NCBI GenBank assembly: GCA_021464245.1
Contig: JADCRB010000013.1
Span: 6,415,449-6,479,448 of the forward strand
Direction of reading: 5' to 3'
DNA from: Carallia brachiata
Taxonomy: Eukaryota; Streptophyta; Magnoliopsida; Malpighiales; Rhizophoraceae
DNA: 64,000 nt
Below, piece after piece: positions 43,030 through 54,478 of this stretch. Position 1 is the first letter of the stretch; the number at the start of each line of letters is the position of its first letter. The notes below the pieces were generated by a model. That model had not been told where the DNA came from. It ran no database searches and saw only the letters and a list, made by a program, of their open reading frames with translations. The position numbers and the translations under genes are program-made.

Positions 43030-45889
43030 ATGCATCAGAAGAAATCAGAAGTTCAAATCGGAAAAGAAAGCAGCGGCGTTTCTTCCGATTTCAATCCCAC
43101 CCCTCCTCTCCTCTTCCCACTCTCCTCCGATCACGCCGCCGCCGGCACCGGAACGACGACAACAACAGCCGATGATGTTCCTCAAATTCTGATCGAATCT
43201 CCCACCGATTACCCAATTGTCCCTTCTCCTTCTTCTTCTTCTCTGCTCCCCAACTCCCTACAAGCGGACCCTTTTGACCCACCACCACCACCACCACCAC
43301 CACCGCCAACAGCATCCTCCTCCTCCGCACCGTTCCCCTTCTCTCTCCAAATCCCCAACTATCTACCATTTCTCCACCGCCCCCACCGCCGCCCAACGGA
43401 CTCATCAATCGCCTTTCTCCATCTCAATCGCCTCCAAGTCCGCCGCTTTTCGGTTCCTCCGCCGCTTCAATCACTTCCGTCGCCTCCGCGTCCACCTCCG
43501 CTTAATTCTCCTCCTTTCCCTCCCCTTGTTTTACTTTCTCGTCTCCCATCCGAGCCATTCTTTCCTTCTCGACTTTCTCTCCGCTTTCGCTTTCTCCGCG
43601 GCCTTGTTATTCTCTCTCAATCTCGCCCTCCCTCGCCTCCCTTCCATTCGCCTGTTCCTTTCCCGTTCCTTTCCGATCAAGCTAAATTCCAAATCCGCCC
43701 TACCTACACCGCCTCTGCCCGTGTTTTGGTCAATTGGGTCGAGGTCAGTTTCAGAGAAAAGGGTCAATTCTGGATGTGGGGTTCAGGTTTACAGCAACGG
43801 TGACGTCTACGAGGGGGAGTTTCATAAGGGGAAGTGCTCCGGAAGTGGGGTCTATTACTATTACATGAGCGGGCGGTTTGAGGGAGATTGGGTGGACGGA
43901 AAATATGATGGATATGGGGTGGAGACGTGGGCTAGAGGGAGCCGGTATAGAGGGCAGTATAGGCAGGGGCTCCGGCACGGATTCGGGGTGTACAGGTTTT
44001 ATACAGAGATGTTTATGCCGGGGAATGGTCTAATGGGCAGAGCCATGGCTGCGGAGTTCATACTTGCGAGGACGGCAGCCGGTATGTTGGGGAGTTCAAA
44101 TGGGGCGTCAAGCATGGCCTCGGCCACTACCATTTCAGGTAAATTCAGTAGTTGTTTCCATCATTTTATTTGAAATTTCTAGTTGCTGCATTGAGGAGGT
44201 TGTGCTCAGATGATGGCATTATGAGCTTTATGCTTCTTGGTCTTATTTTTTGCATTGGCTATTATTGGTTTTCTTGGTATGTGGTCGCAGCTATTGTGAT
44301 ATGTGGCATTTGGATGTGGTGAATGCATGAACAGGCATTGAAGCAGCTCTAGAATTATTGTTTACTACTGCTTATAATGTGACATGGCTTATGCTGTGGC
44401 TGCGGCTAGTGTATGATGAACAAATTAGTAACGGAAAATGTGGCTAAAGTCAATCGACTTTAAGCATTATTTTCTAGGATTTTCTTTTTCTTTGCCTACT
44501 AGTTGCCAAAATTAATTGGATTTTTGCAAGAATTTTGGTAACAAATCAATTGAGAATTGATAAATAGTATTCTCCATTCGCAAGATGGCGAAATTCTTGC
44601 TATGCTAAGAACCTAATACCAAGCTCTCTTATGATGGCGAAGTGCCGCCTGCCCACTATTTTGAGGAAGTCCGGGAGCGGTTATGAATTGCAATTGGAAT
44701 GCGCCTCTGTAGATTTCTTTTCCAAAATTTAATATCTTTTGCTTTATAAAAGTGAATGAAAGGTATTCTGGAAAAAGAGAAGGGATTGGCTTCCTTGCGA
44801 CCTTGTTTTCCATTTTAGGATTCTGACCTCACCTGCTCTGACGTAATCCTGGTAGTCCATTTTGTAATATTTATGCTGTTATGGGTGACTCTCTTGCAGC
44901 CTTACATATTGAAAATGAACTTGCATTGACCAAAATTTTTCCTCTTTTTTTGTTTTTAATCAGAAATGGGGATACATATGCTGGAGAATATTTTGCAGAC
45001 AAGATGCACGGCTTTGGTGTCTATTGTTTTGCAAATGGACATCGCTATGAGGGAGCCTGGCATGAGGGTAGAAGGCAAGGCCTTGGAATGTATACATTCA
45101 GAAATGGGGAGACTCAGTCTGGTCACTGGCAAAATGGAATTCTTGATGTCCCAAGCACACAGAATGTCACTTATCCTGTATCTCCCATCGCTGTTTATCA
45201 TTCCAAAGTTCTTAATGCAGTGCAGGTACTTGATTTTCTATCTCAATGCTTTGTGTATTTCTTGTTTGCATTTGTCTCTGAGGTAAACTTTAGTTCCTTT
45301 TCCTTGATGCCTTGTTCTCTGACTGCCTTCAGTTTTAGATGCTTCACTGATCTTTCTCCTTAATCATTGGCTCCAGTGAAGCAACAAGAGAATTGATTGT
45401 CATGGGTCAATTGATCTTTGTTGACTGATACAGTTAGAATGCATTGGGTTTATAAATTTAATATAGTGCATGTAACTTTGGGTCTTCCAATAGTTTTTCC
45501 ATTAGTTGTTTCTTTGACATATTGCAAGAAGGACTGGAATATATTCTGCCTGATATTTTCGGTAGAGATGACCATGAGAATAGTTTCTTAATAACTGGGG
45601 CTGGCCTTTTCTTAAATGAATTCTAGGGTTTGCATGTATTTTTGGTAGTTCTATAGAATTCTCTCTCTCTCTCTCTCTCTTTCGTCTGATTGTTGTAAAT
45701 TGTTCACAGGAAGCACGCCGAGAGGCAGAAAAGGCTTATGATGTGGCAAAGGTGGACGAAAGGGTGAATAGGGCAGTAGCAGCAGCTAACAGAGCAGCCA
45801 ATGCAGCTAGGGTAGCAGCAGTAAAGGCTGTACAGAAACAAATGCATCATAATAACAACATTGACCACATTCCAATCCCAGTTGTGTGA
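43030..45889 (+). CDS. MORN-repeat membrane protein (plant SET7/9-like annotated family), with two frame breaks
   Basis: Exons 43030-44138, 44964-45225 and 45710-45889, all GT-AG and in phase; 516 residues if the frame is restored. Plants have a small family with this architecture, often labelled SET7/9-like because of the MORN repeats although no SET domain is present. In order: a Ser/Pro-rich N-terminus with a poly-Pro run; a basic stretch RFLRRFNHFRRLRVHLR; hydrophobic segments LILLLSLPLFYFLV and a second with FAFSAALLFSLNLAL, likely membrane spans; then seven to eight MORN units such as YEGEFHKGKCSGSGVYY and YAGEYFADKMHGFGVYCF; then an Ala/Arg-rich helix (AVAAANRAANAARVAAVKAV) at the C-terminus. 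One extra T at 43414-43416 shifts the frame after SSIAF. One missing G near 44006 shifts it back at FYTGDVY. The two cancel in length, so everything between is read in the second frame. MORN repeats bind phospholipids; function here is inferred only. Confidence 0.85.
43287..43316 (+). repeat. (CCA)n/(CCG)n trinucleotide run inside the MORN gene
   Basis: Encodes a proline run in the N-terminal region. It is variable in length in many plant genes. Confidence 0.85.
45661..45681 (+). repeat. (CT)n microsatellite in MORN gene intron 2
   Basis: About ten CT units lie shortly before the exon 3 acceptor and may also serve as an extended polypyrimidine tract. Confidence 0.85.
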
Positions 45890-48270
45890 GGATACAATGG
45901 CAGATCAATATCATGTAAACTACAAGAGATGGAGGCTGTAGGACGATGAGTTATGACATTCTACGGTTATCTCCTCTTCAGCCCATTTCTTTGAGAGGTG
46001 GTAACGCAGATAGTTGCTTGGAACTTATGCTAGAACCATAGGGAATAAGATGCTGTTGAGTAGATTGATTACTCTTGTTTGATTTGATATTGCTTATACC
46101 CTTTTCAATCATGCCAACAAAAAGGAAGAGCGAATAATTGGATGTTTGGGGTGGGGGGAGTGGCTATTTACGTTGTTCGGTAATATTTTTGTTCCCTTAC
46201 TTGGTGGTTTTTGTAAAATGCGATATAGGTAATGTAATATAAGTACTGGTGCCAAGGCGAAACCTCAGCCCAGCAGCTGTTAAGTATGGACTCATTGTTT
46301 CCTCAATGAGAGAGAAATGATGTTAACATTTTTTTATGAATGTAGACAATTGTTGTCTTTGTAGATCCTGGTTCGCTATTTTATCTCCCTTTTTTAATCT
46401 TGTTTTGTTCAATTTAGCGAAAGGGATTTTAAAAGGAGTGGAGGTCACAAAATAGTTGGATCTTCTTAGTTGCCTTTGCTTTGTTCTTACCGACCTCGTT
46501 TACCCATTTTTGGCATTTTTGTTTGCGTTATGGTGCATAGTCTTTGGAAATTTTATTCGTGTTTCTAAGATAAAATAGGCACCAATTGTGGTTTATATCA
46601 CGTAGACACATTGTTTTATAGTGGTTTATATCACGTAGAATAGTATTTGGTATCACCTAAATTTTGTATCAAAATTTATTTTTATAATTCCGTTATGTGG
46701 TACTAAATGCTGTTGATTTGATACCAAATGTTATCTATGTGGGATAATCGCAGGCTATCCACCCAGCATTTATTTTTTCACAAAAATGTTATATTTAACT
46801 ATTACATCAAATTGCATTGATTGTTAGTTGCACATTTATTCGCTGAATAATTACTGATGTTCATTTATATGGATTTATTCTGTATCAAGACTAGAGCTGT
46901 TCAAAAATTGACCAATCTGACTCAATCTAACTAATTTAATCTGCAAGAATCTATACCCGCCAAAACTGCAAAAGTGTGAATTTGTTGCAATTTTAAAATT
47001 TGCTAAAGGCAAATTGAAAGCGACTGGAGCGTTCAATCCAACATAATCTAACATAATCTGCCTATATACATATATAAATGTTTCTTTTAAATTATTGTTA
47101 TGACTAATTATTTATTATTATTCAGATTATTGTGATTAATAATGTGAATATATTATTTTATTAAAATATTTATAAATTTGATTGAAGAAAATTATTTTTT
47201 TTTTGTTATATGCAATCCGTTAAAATCGATCCAACCTGCTAATGATGGATTGGATGTGAATGTGGATGAAAAATCATCCAACCCGCTAATGGCACATTGG
47301 ATGTAGATATACTCTAAATCTATCCAATTTGACCTGCGAATACCGCTAATCAAGACAATTGACATTCATTCCCTTTATTTGTTTTTGTCCAAACTTGTGC
47401 GGCCGTCGTAAGTTCGCGATGCCTTCTTTCCAATCAAGTGAGAAATTGGGAATTGCCGCTAAATTTATTTTAAAATTATGGTTCCTACTAATCTTGGGCT
47501 ACCCTTTAAATTGTTGCCATCGATGAACAGATCTCAATACAGAATACAGTTTGTCGTTTAAGGGGATTGCATCCTTGGATTTGACTCTCTTCAAACACAT
47601 GTGGAGAGACTGCAGAAATACACCAGAACATCCAAAGTACACCCACATCCCACCTAAACAGGACATTGTCAAGCCGGCATCATTACATATTGCAAATGTG
47701 CAACAATGAACAAACCAAAGCATTTGGGACAATCCCTTGCTTCATTCAAGCAGCAACCCAAAAACTCTGACTGGAATTCACAATAAGAATGTGACCCTGC
47801 TCTTTGGCGAGGTTGACAATGACTGATGGGACAGCTCTCTTAAGCGATAAATTCATGCATGAAATGACAGGATTGGATTTTCGAAATCATTTCATGTTCT
47901 CCTCGTTAAGTGAAAGCGTTTTACTTGTTCAATTTTAATCTTAGATTGCGAGGAATGTTTGACATAGACTACTAGAGAACGTATGTGTCCTGATTACCGC
48001 ACTGTGAAGTTTTATGACGTATTGAATTATATTGTCATTGTATTACTAAAAAAGCAATATATAATGAACTCAGCCATAAAATTTCTCTGTTTTTTTCTTT
48101 GTAGTCTTGGAAAGAGAAGTCAAAGCCCTGTACGAGAGAGGAGAGAGGAAAGGTGAAGAGAGATAGGAATTTAAATTCTCGCTATTATAAGAGATATGTC
48201 TCGTTTTTACTCAATTTTCATTAGACCCTCTAAAATTTCTCTTCTAAGAGCACCACCAATGGTATATTAC
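45890..48270. other. 3' flank of the MORN gene and intergenic DNA
   Basis: 45890-46330 is probably the 3' UTR. A short direct repeat of GTGGTTTATATCACGTAGA occurs at about 46589-46640. The minus-strand open frame at 47.50-47.73 kb has no recognisable domain. Nothing else is supported. Confidence 0.4.
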
Positions 48271-48276
48271 CAACCG

Positions 48277-48416
48277 TCACGCACTGTCAATTTATCAAAT
48301 AACGGAACAAAATTGTAAACATTACTTGATAGGAGTCGAGAGAATGTCACGCACTGTCAGTTTATCAGATAAGGTAAAAAAATGTTAAACATTACTCGAT
48401 AGAATACTAGAGAAAG
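48277..48416. repeat. Two-copy tandem duplication of ~70 bp
   Basis: GTCACGCACTGTCAATTTAT near 48278 recurs as GTCACGCACTGTCAGTTTAT near 48348. The homology continues through AAACATTACTTGATAG / AAACATTACTCGATAG and AGAGAA. The intermediate divergence points to an old event. Confidence 0.8.
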
Positions 48417-49597
48417 GGCGAAATGGTTTTTTTTTTAATCTTTGTATAATTTTTTTAAAAAATAATTAGATTTTTTAATTAAAATTAAAATACCACATCA
48501 TCATTATTTAATGACTTAGCAGTTGGTAGGAGACAAATTGATTGATGTGGCACTTCGTTAGTTATTACGCTAGCATACTTAATAGATAAAGTGATAGTTG
48601 TGTAGAATTACTATGACAAAAGTAACGTAATGAGCCGGTTTTTACACAAAAAAATGTGAGAGATAAAAATCAATAAACCGATAAAAATTTTGGATACAAT
48701 CGACCCTTATACCAACTAAATTAGCTGTCATTTTATTTTAAAAATGGTTAAAGTTGAATCAATTTAAATAATTCAATTTAACCAATTAAAATTTGGTTCA
48801 ACTAAACTTATATTAATTTGAAAATCTATAATTTTTAAATCAAAACACTCAAATAATTCAAACTTAAAATGACTCAAAATTTAATTTATCTAAAATTTAA
48901 ATAACTCACATTTAAAAACTTCGTAACACCAAAACTTAATATATCATAAATATGATTTATTTAAAATTCGATAAACTCAAAATCTAACAAACTCTTTTTT
49001 TTTTTTTTTGAGATTTTCTAAACCTATACTAACTGGTTGCGGGAGGAGACCAAAATCTAACAAATTTAAAGAATCTACATTCCTAAATTTCCAATTATCT
49101 AAAATTTAAAACAACTCAACTCAATTTATTTTGTTTTTGTTTTTTTTTATCTATTAAAACTAATAGTCTAACAGTAAAAAAAAAAGAGACAATGAGTACC
49201 AATTCTGGAGTTCAAATTTTAAAACTGTGCTATATCCAATGATTGGTAAGGGAATATGAAATGCTGTAATCTAATACAGGGGAAAACTAATGTGACTACG
49301 AAAAAATAATAATAATAATAATGTGACTACGGAAAAGGTCAAAAAAAACAAAAACAAGATCAACTTGACCGTGTTTTGTTTTGGGCTTGGCTCCGTCCAA
49401 TCTCATCATTGACAGTATTGTGGACCTGTCGACCTATTCGGTATGGAACACTTAATTATGAATTGTGAGAATATTTTGGGCATTGGGTTTCTAATGGGAC
49501 CTTATTGAAGGAAGCCCAAATTGATACTTATCGATTAAATTAGCTGGTTCTATCTTCGGCCAGGCCTTGTCGACTAAACGTGTGAGTTGCAATGAAT

Positions 49598-50233
49598 TAA
49601 GAACCGGACCGGACCGGCTAGTTCAACCGGAAAAATCGGGAACCGGTCCTAGGTCCAGTCCGGTTCAAGGTTAAAAATGAAATTCGGACCGAACCGAAAA
49701 CAACCGGTCAAAAACCGAAAAAATCAGTCAAAAATCGGGAAAACCGGCAAAAAATCGAACCGGTTGAACCGGTTCAATTTAAATCAAAAAATTTTAAATT
49801 ATAATTTGACCCAAAACTTTATCTAAATTATAATTAAGACTCTAATTTTAACTAAAAATTTTAATTTAGTCCTCAATTGACTAAAATTTTCAATTTAATC
49901 TTTAAAATTTAAAAATTAATATTTAATCACTATTTATAAATATTATTTTTTTAATTAATTTTTATAAATTATATTTTGTTAAATATACTAATTATAATAT
50001 CCTTAATGTATGTAAATATTAATATAATTCTTAAAATACACTTTATTTTAAATATTTATTATCATTCTTATATAATATAACATTTTATATAATTATATAA
50101 GTTATATAAAAATTTAATTTTTATATATTTAATATTAAATACCGGTTTAACTGTCGTTTTACCGGTCGAACTGGTTAAACCTTGAATCTCTCAACTTTTC
50201 AATTTAATGACCGGTTCGATTCTGAGAACTTTA
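49598..50233 (+). mobile_element. ACCGG-family non-autonomous element, copy 4 (most complete)
   Basis: The left end AAGAACCGGACCGGACCGG is followed by repeated AACCGG/ACCGGT motifs to about 49780. Then comes an AT-rich core shared with copies 1-3, including TATTTAATCACTATTTATAA, and a right end ACCGGTTCGATTCTGAGAAC. The termini are imperfectly inverted (AGAACCGGACCGG against AGAATCGAACCGG). There is no ORF. It is the best reference copy in the window for the family. Confidence 0.75.
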
Positions 50234-53200
50234 ATGAGTTGTTACTCAGTTTTCTTTTGTCCACCACCCCTTTGGTGGTCGGAATGGTTTTGACTTTATC
50301 CCGCGAAAGAGACTACGTGTTCAAAGTCAAGTGGTGAATTAAATGTATGGTTGGTACGGTATTAGATTGTGAGTTTGTTTCTTGTGACTTGGCATCTCTC
50401 TTGTTACCTATCGCATTCTTTTCTAGCAGGACAACAAAGTGTCGCCTTGCCTTTTCATTTGAAAAATATGTGTTTTTTTTTTGCCTATCAATGTTAATTA
50501 TAGTCTAGTGATTAAAGAATTTATTCGTATTATATAGGTCATAAATTTAAATTTCTTTCTAAATGCTTGATATTTACATTTAGTCTTGCATAATTTTGAG
50601 AGTGGCTGATGAGGAAGAGGGAGGGGAGGGAGAGGAGAGAAATGAAGGATGGAGGAAAGAGAGAGAAATTATGTTTTTTAATTTTTTTTTAAATAATTAA
50701 AATTTTTTGTTAGAATTAAAATGTCACATCATTAATTTAAGATGACATGATAGCAAATTAGACACAATTTTGTTGATGTGGTAGTCTATTAATTGTCACG
50801 TCAGCTTACTTGACAAAAAAATTGACGATAGGATATAAATAGTGTGATGGAGATAATATTTTGAACTAATTTTTACAAAAAAAAAAAAAAACGTGTTTAG
50901 TAAAAATCAACAAACTACGGAAAGTCTTGTGGAAAATTTACCTTTAAACTTTTTTTTTTTTCGAAAGCGCTCTTGATGAATTTTATCACTAAATCAACGT
51001 ATAATTTTACATTTTGGTAGTCCTTACAGTCATTGACCAAACCGCTGCTTGGACAGTCTTAGTGGTTAGTAGCTCCCCACACGAAAAGTTACAGGTTCAA
51101 AATTGCGTTAAATCAAATCAGCAGTGGGACTAAATTTTTTTGCTCATTATTAAGCAATCTAGTAGTATTTGTTGAGTCACAATCTTTACTATTTTATAAA
51201 TTCAACGTAAATATTTCGATTTATTTGACAGCAGTCAACTGGCACTATTTTTCTCTATGTGCAGTGGCATAGTCTTGACAATGAAATTTATCTGCCAACC
51301 ACACCACATTGTCCTTGGACATTAATGTTTTGCATGCCTCATAATTCAGCCGTTCTATTATTTGCTGCCGTTGACTGTTGTCCAGATGTTATTGCCTGTG
51401 CAGCGTCAATATTTCTTTTTTTTTTTTAATCTATAAAAAATTCTATTAAATATTTAGAGAAAAAAAATAAAATTTAATAAAATTTAAATCTTTATTTATT
51501 AATTAAAAGACAATTCTCTCAATCAATTGAATAAATACTCAACCTCTATACACCAACGTAAATATTAATAACAAAGTCAACCGCCCCTTTCTTGCCGTGG
51601 GCTTGGAGGCCTTGTCACATACGATTTCGAACCCCTCCAATGAACAAAAAGAGCCCCATTGTAGTGACAGATACGGGTCTAAATGATGTGATTCTTTATT
51701 TTTTTTTTTTATAAATAAAAACAACTGTACTATAGAATACAATTGATGAGGTTTTTTTTTCCCAAAATAATTGCCGAAAAATTCTTCGATACAATAATTT
51801 AAATTATGAATTCACTATGTAGAACTTATCTTGTCAAATAATAATGAAAATGACTCAATTCTAGAAATTTCACAAATTATCAAATCTTTCATGTGTAGAG
51901 TCTTCTCAAAAAACAATGCTTTTGTATCAGGAATTTTTTTAATGCCACTGCCTAACTCATATTCAAAATAGTACAAATAAAAATATAACGATATGTAACA
52001 GTTTATTTATTTATTTTTTAACTAAAAAAGTGAATTAAGATAAATATTTTTAAAGACAACTTTTCCTGAATTTGCCAAATATTTTTTTTTCTCGATTACA
52101 TTGGCAGATTTATTTATTTCTTTCTTTTTTTAACGATACATGACTGTTACATTAGGTCATAAGTTATATGATTCAATATATTTTTTATAAGAGAAGTTTT
52201 TTACGAATATTTTATTAGACCATAAATTATATAATAGAAATAACTCACTATAATTTTTTGTAAGAGATTTTTTTTATGAACACACAAAAAAAAAAAAAAA
52301 AAATTGGACCGATTAGTTCTCTAGTCGCCCGGTTAAAGAGAAAGGGACAACACTGGCAACAATTAAATAAATTAGTTTTAGCTTTGGTTTATCTAAAGCA
52401 CTATGTTACTAATACTACAAAAAAAAAAAAAAGATATAGAGAGAGATAATAAAACGAGATCAACGTCCAGTTTTAAATCTTTTTAACATCTTTATTTGTT
52501 GTATTGCCCACTTATAGTTGTCCAAAGTATGGTCCCTACGTAGGAATAATAATGGTAAGCATCTTCAAAATTGTATCACGAAATATCTCGAAAATTAAGT
52601 GTACGACTTATATTTTTTTTAATTTAATGATATTAAAAAAATTAATTGACACTTTCTATAATAATAACAGTCATGATGTTTTATTATACGAAATTCGTAA
52701 TATATATCTTTACTTATGTAGGAAACATATTCATTTTGGCAATCAAAATATAAGTACCTAACGGGTAAATAGATGGAAATTGTTAATGTTGCGATTAGAA
52801 ATAGGGTACACATAGCATGTCTACAAGAGACGAGATAAATCGAAAAAATTGTAGAAAAATAAGTAGTACAAAATTCAAACTTTGGTAAACGGACAGCGAT
52901 TTGAACAAAAATAGTGTAAAGATAATTGTCAATAATAAACTGAAAGAAGAAATGATAGAAGCAAAATGAGTTGAGGATATATGATTAGTGTATATGCTTT
53001 GCAGGAGATTTGATAGAGCTGAAAGTTGTTTGATTATGAGAACACGAATGAGTTCTAGTAGAGGAAAAGATTTTCAAATGTGGAGAATTTGAATTAACAT
53101 CTAAGAAGCAAAGTGGATAAAGTTAAACATTTTTATCAATTATTTTGTCTAAAAGCACCAATATGCTATTTTTTTAACATAAAAAAATATTATAAGATAT

Positions 53201-53566
53201 TAGTTATCGTTCTTGTAAATTCAGATCGAGATCACATATTACTATTCTCTTATAAAAAAAAGATATAATATTTTTATTGATGATAGTTTAAATAGACCTC
53301 TCCCTATATTCGATCTTATTATATCAAATATGGGAGGCCTATCACTTTTGTAACGACGGTCCAAGTGAGCAGCCCTTACATTCAGCCGCCACACGCTTCA
53401 AATCGAAAACTTACTAACGCATACCTCTTGATCACATTTATTTTGGAAAGGAGTGACACTTCAGAAATAACTCAAAACGAAAATGAAAAAAGACACGTAA
53501 ATTAACGACCAGGCTCCCAATTCAAGTTATTCAAATAAATTTTTTTTTCATAAAAACTGGTAATTC

Positions 53567-53606
<40 letters not shown>

Positions 53607-53736
53607 TAAAAGAAGAGAGAGTAAGGTCCAGTAACTCCTTAGATTAGAGACTCCAGTCATCTCAGCCAAGTGCCCACCTCAAACATACCCACCCCAAATA
53701 CCAATTTTTTTGGGGCAAAAAAATTGATTGACATAC
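50234..53736. other. Gene-poor AT-rich region
   Basis: It holds a SINE-like piece at about 51051-51130 (TCTTAGTGGTTAGTAGC, then ACAGGTTCAAAAT, as A- and B-box-like motifs) and a (TAA)n microsatellite at about 53566-53604. Open frames are short and low-complexity. No gene is supported. Confidence 0.45.
53566..53604. repeat. (TAA)n microsatellite
   Basis: About thirteen uninterrupted TAA units. Confidence 0.95.
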
Positions 53737-53904
53737 TTTTTTATCATATGTTTTGATCATATTGTAATAACGTTCATAATTTTTGTAATAATAATTATAT
53801 TTTTTATAATAAAAATTAATAATTTAAATTTATTATAAAAATATATATATTATTATAAAAAATTAATATATTATTATAATGTAATTGAATTGTATGATAA
53901 AAAA
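53737..53904. mobile_element. Hairpin MITE, family X, copy 2
   Basis: The left end TTTTTTATCATATGTTTTGA and the right end TTGTATGATAAAAAA are inverted, and the interior (AATAATAATTATATTTTTTA, then TAATAAAAATTA) matches the copy at 7248-7420 almost base for base. It lies about 575 bases upstream of the RLCK start and so could fall in its promoter. It is non-coding. Confidence 0.75.
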
Positions 53905-54099
53905 TGAATGTCACCTAAAAGTGTCCTTATTTTTTGGTCGATTAACTATGAGCACCACGGCATATTAAATTCAAACTTGGAAGTCAGATGGTCTTGCGTG
54001 AACGTGAACGATTCTCGGTTTCAAGTAATTTTTTTTGGCACCCGAAAAGAGGAAACGTTCTAACCAGCCCCTCTGCCAAACCTGGTGGAGGAAAGCCAG

Positions 54100-54478
54100 C
54101 AGAAGAGCAGGTGACTGACTCCTTTATTGCGTAAGAAGAGAAAGGAAATCCATCATCAATGCAAATCTCTCCAATGTCTCAATAAACAACTTAGTGGGGG
54201 TAATTCGTTTGGTGCCTTTGTCTCTGTATCTATCTAGTTCTCTTATTCGTCTCTTTGTTCTTGTTTTTTTTGTCTGTCAGTGTTGAAAGCATCTGTCTTT
54301 TTTACGCCTCCATGCCGGTTTTACATTAGACATCTGTTGTCTCATCTGGGTTTGCTTTATTTAGTTGTTTTCTCGAATTTTCAATCCTGTTTTCATTGTT
54401 CCTCTTGTTGTTCTCATCTGGGTTTTTTTTAGGTGTACCTGCAAATCAACGGGTTTGCTAAAATTGAGGTTTTAAAAA
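54100..54478 (+). promoter_or_regulatory. Leader region of the RLCK-VII gene
   Basis: A pyrimidine-rich stretch, typical of a plant 5' UTR, runs to the ATG at 54479. GGGTTTTTTTTAG|GTGTACC at about 54421-54433 could be the acceptor of a 5' UTR intron. No TATA box was assigned. Confidence 0.35.

Noticed and set aside
43091..43408. Minus-strand Gly/Val-rich frame
   Set aside because: It is the complement of the poly-Pro and CCA repeats in the MORN gene.
42937..43803. A long proline-rich open frame as a separate protein
   Set aside because: Its first ~128 codons from the ATG at 43030 are the MORN gene N-terminus. Beyond 43414 it is the wrong frame, since the second frame carries the membrane spans and MORN units. 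The codons before 43030 lack an ATG.
47499..47732. Minus-strand 77-codon frame with several Cys residues
   Set aside because: No recognisable motif, no ATG-context or exon partner. It lies in intergenic DNA.
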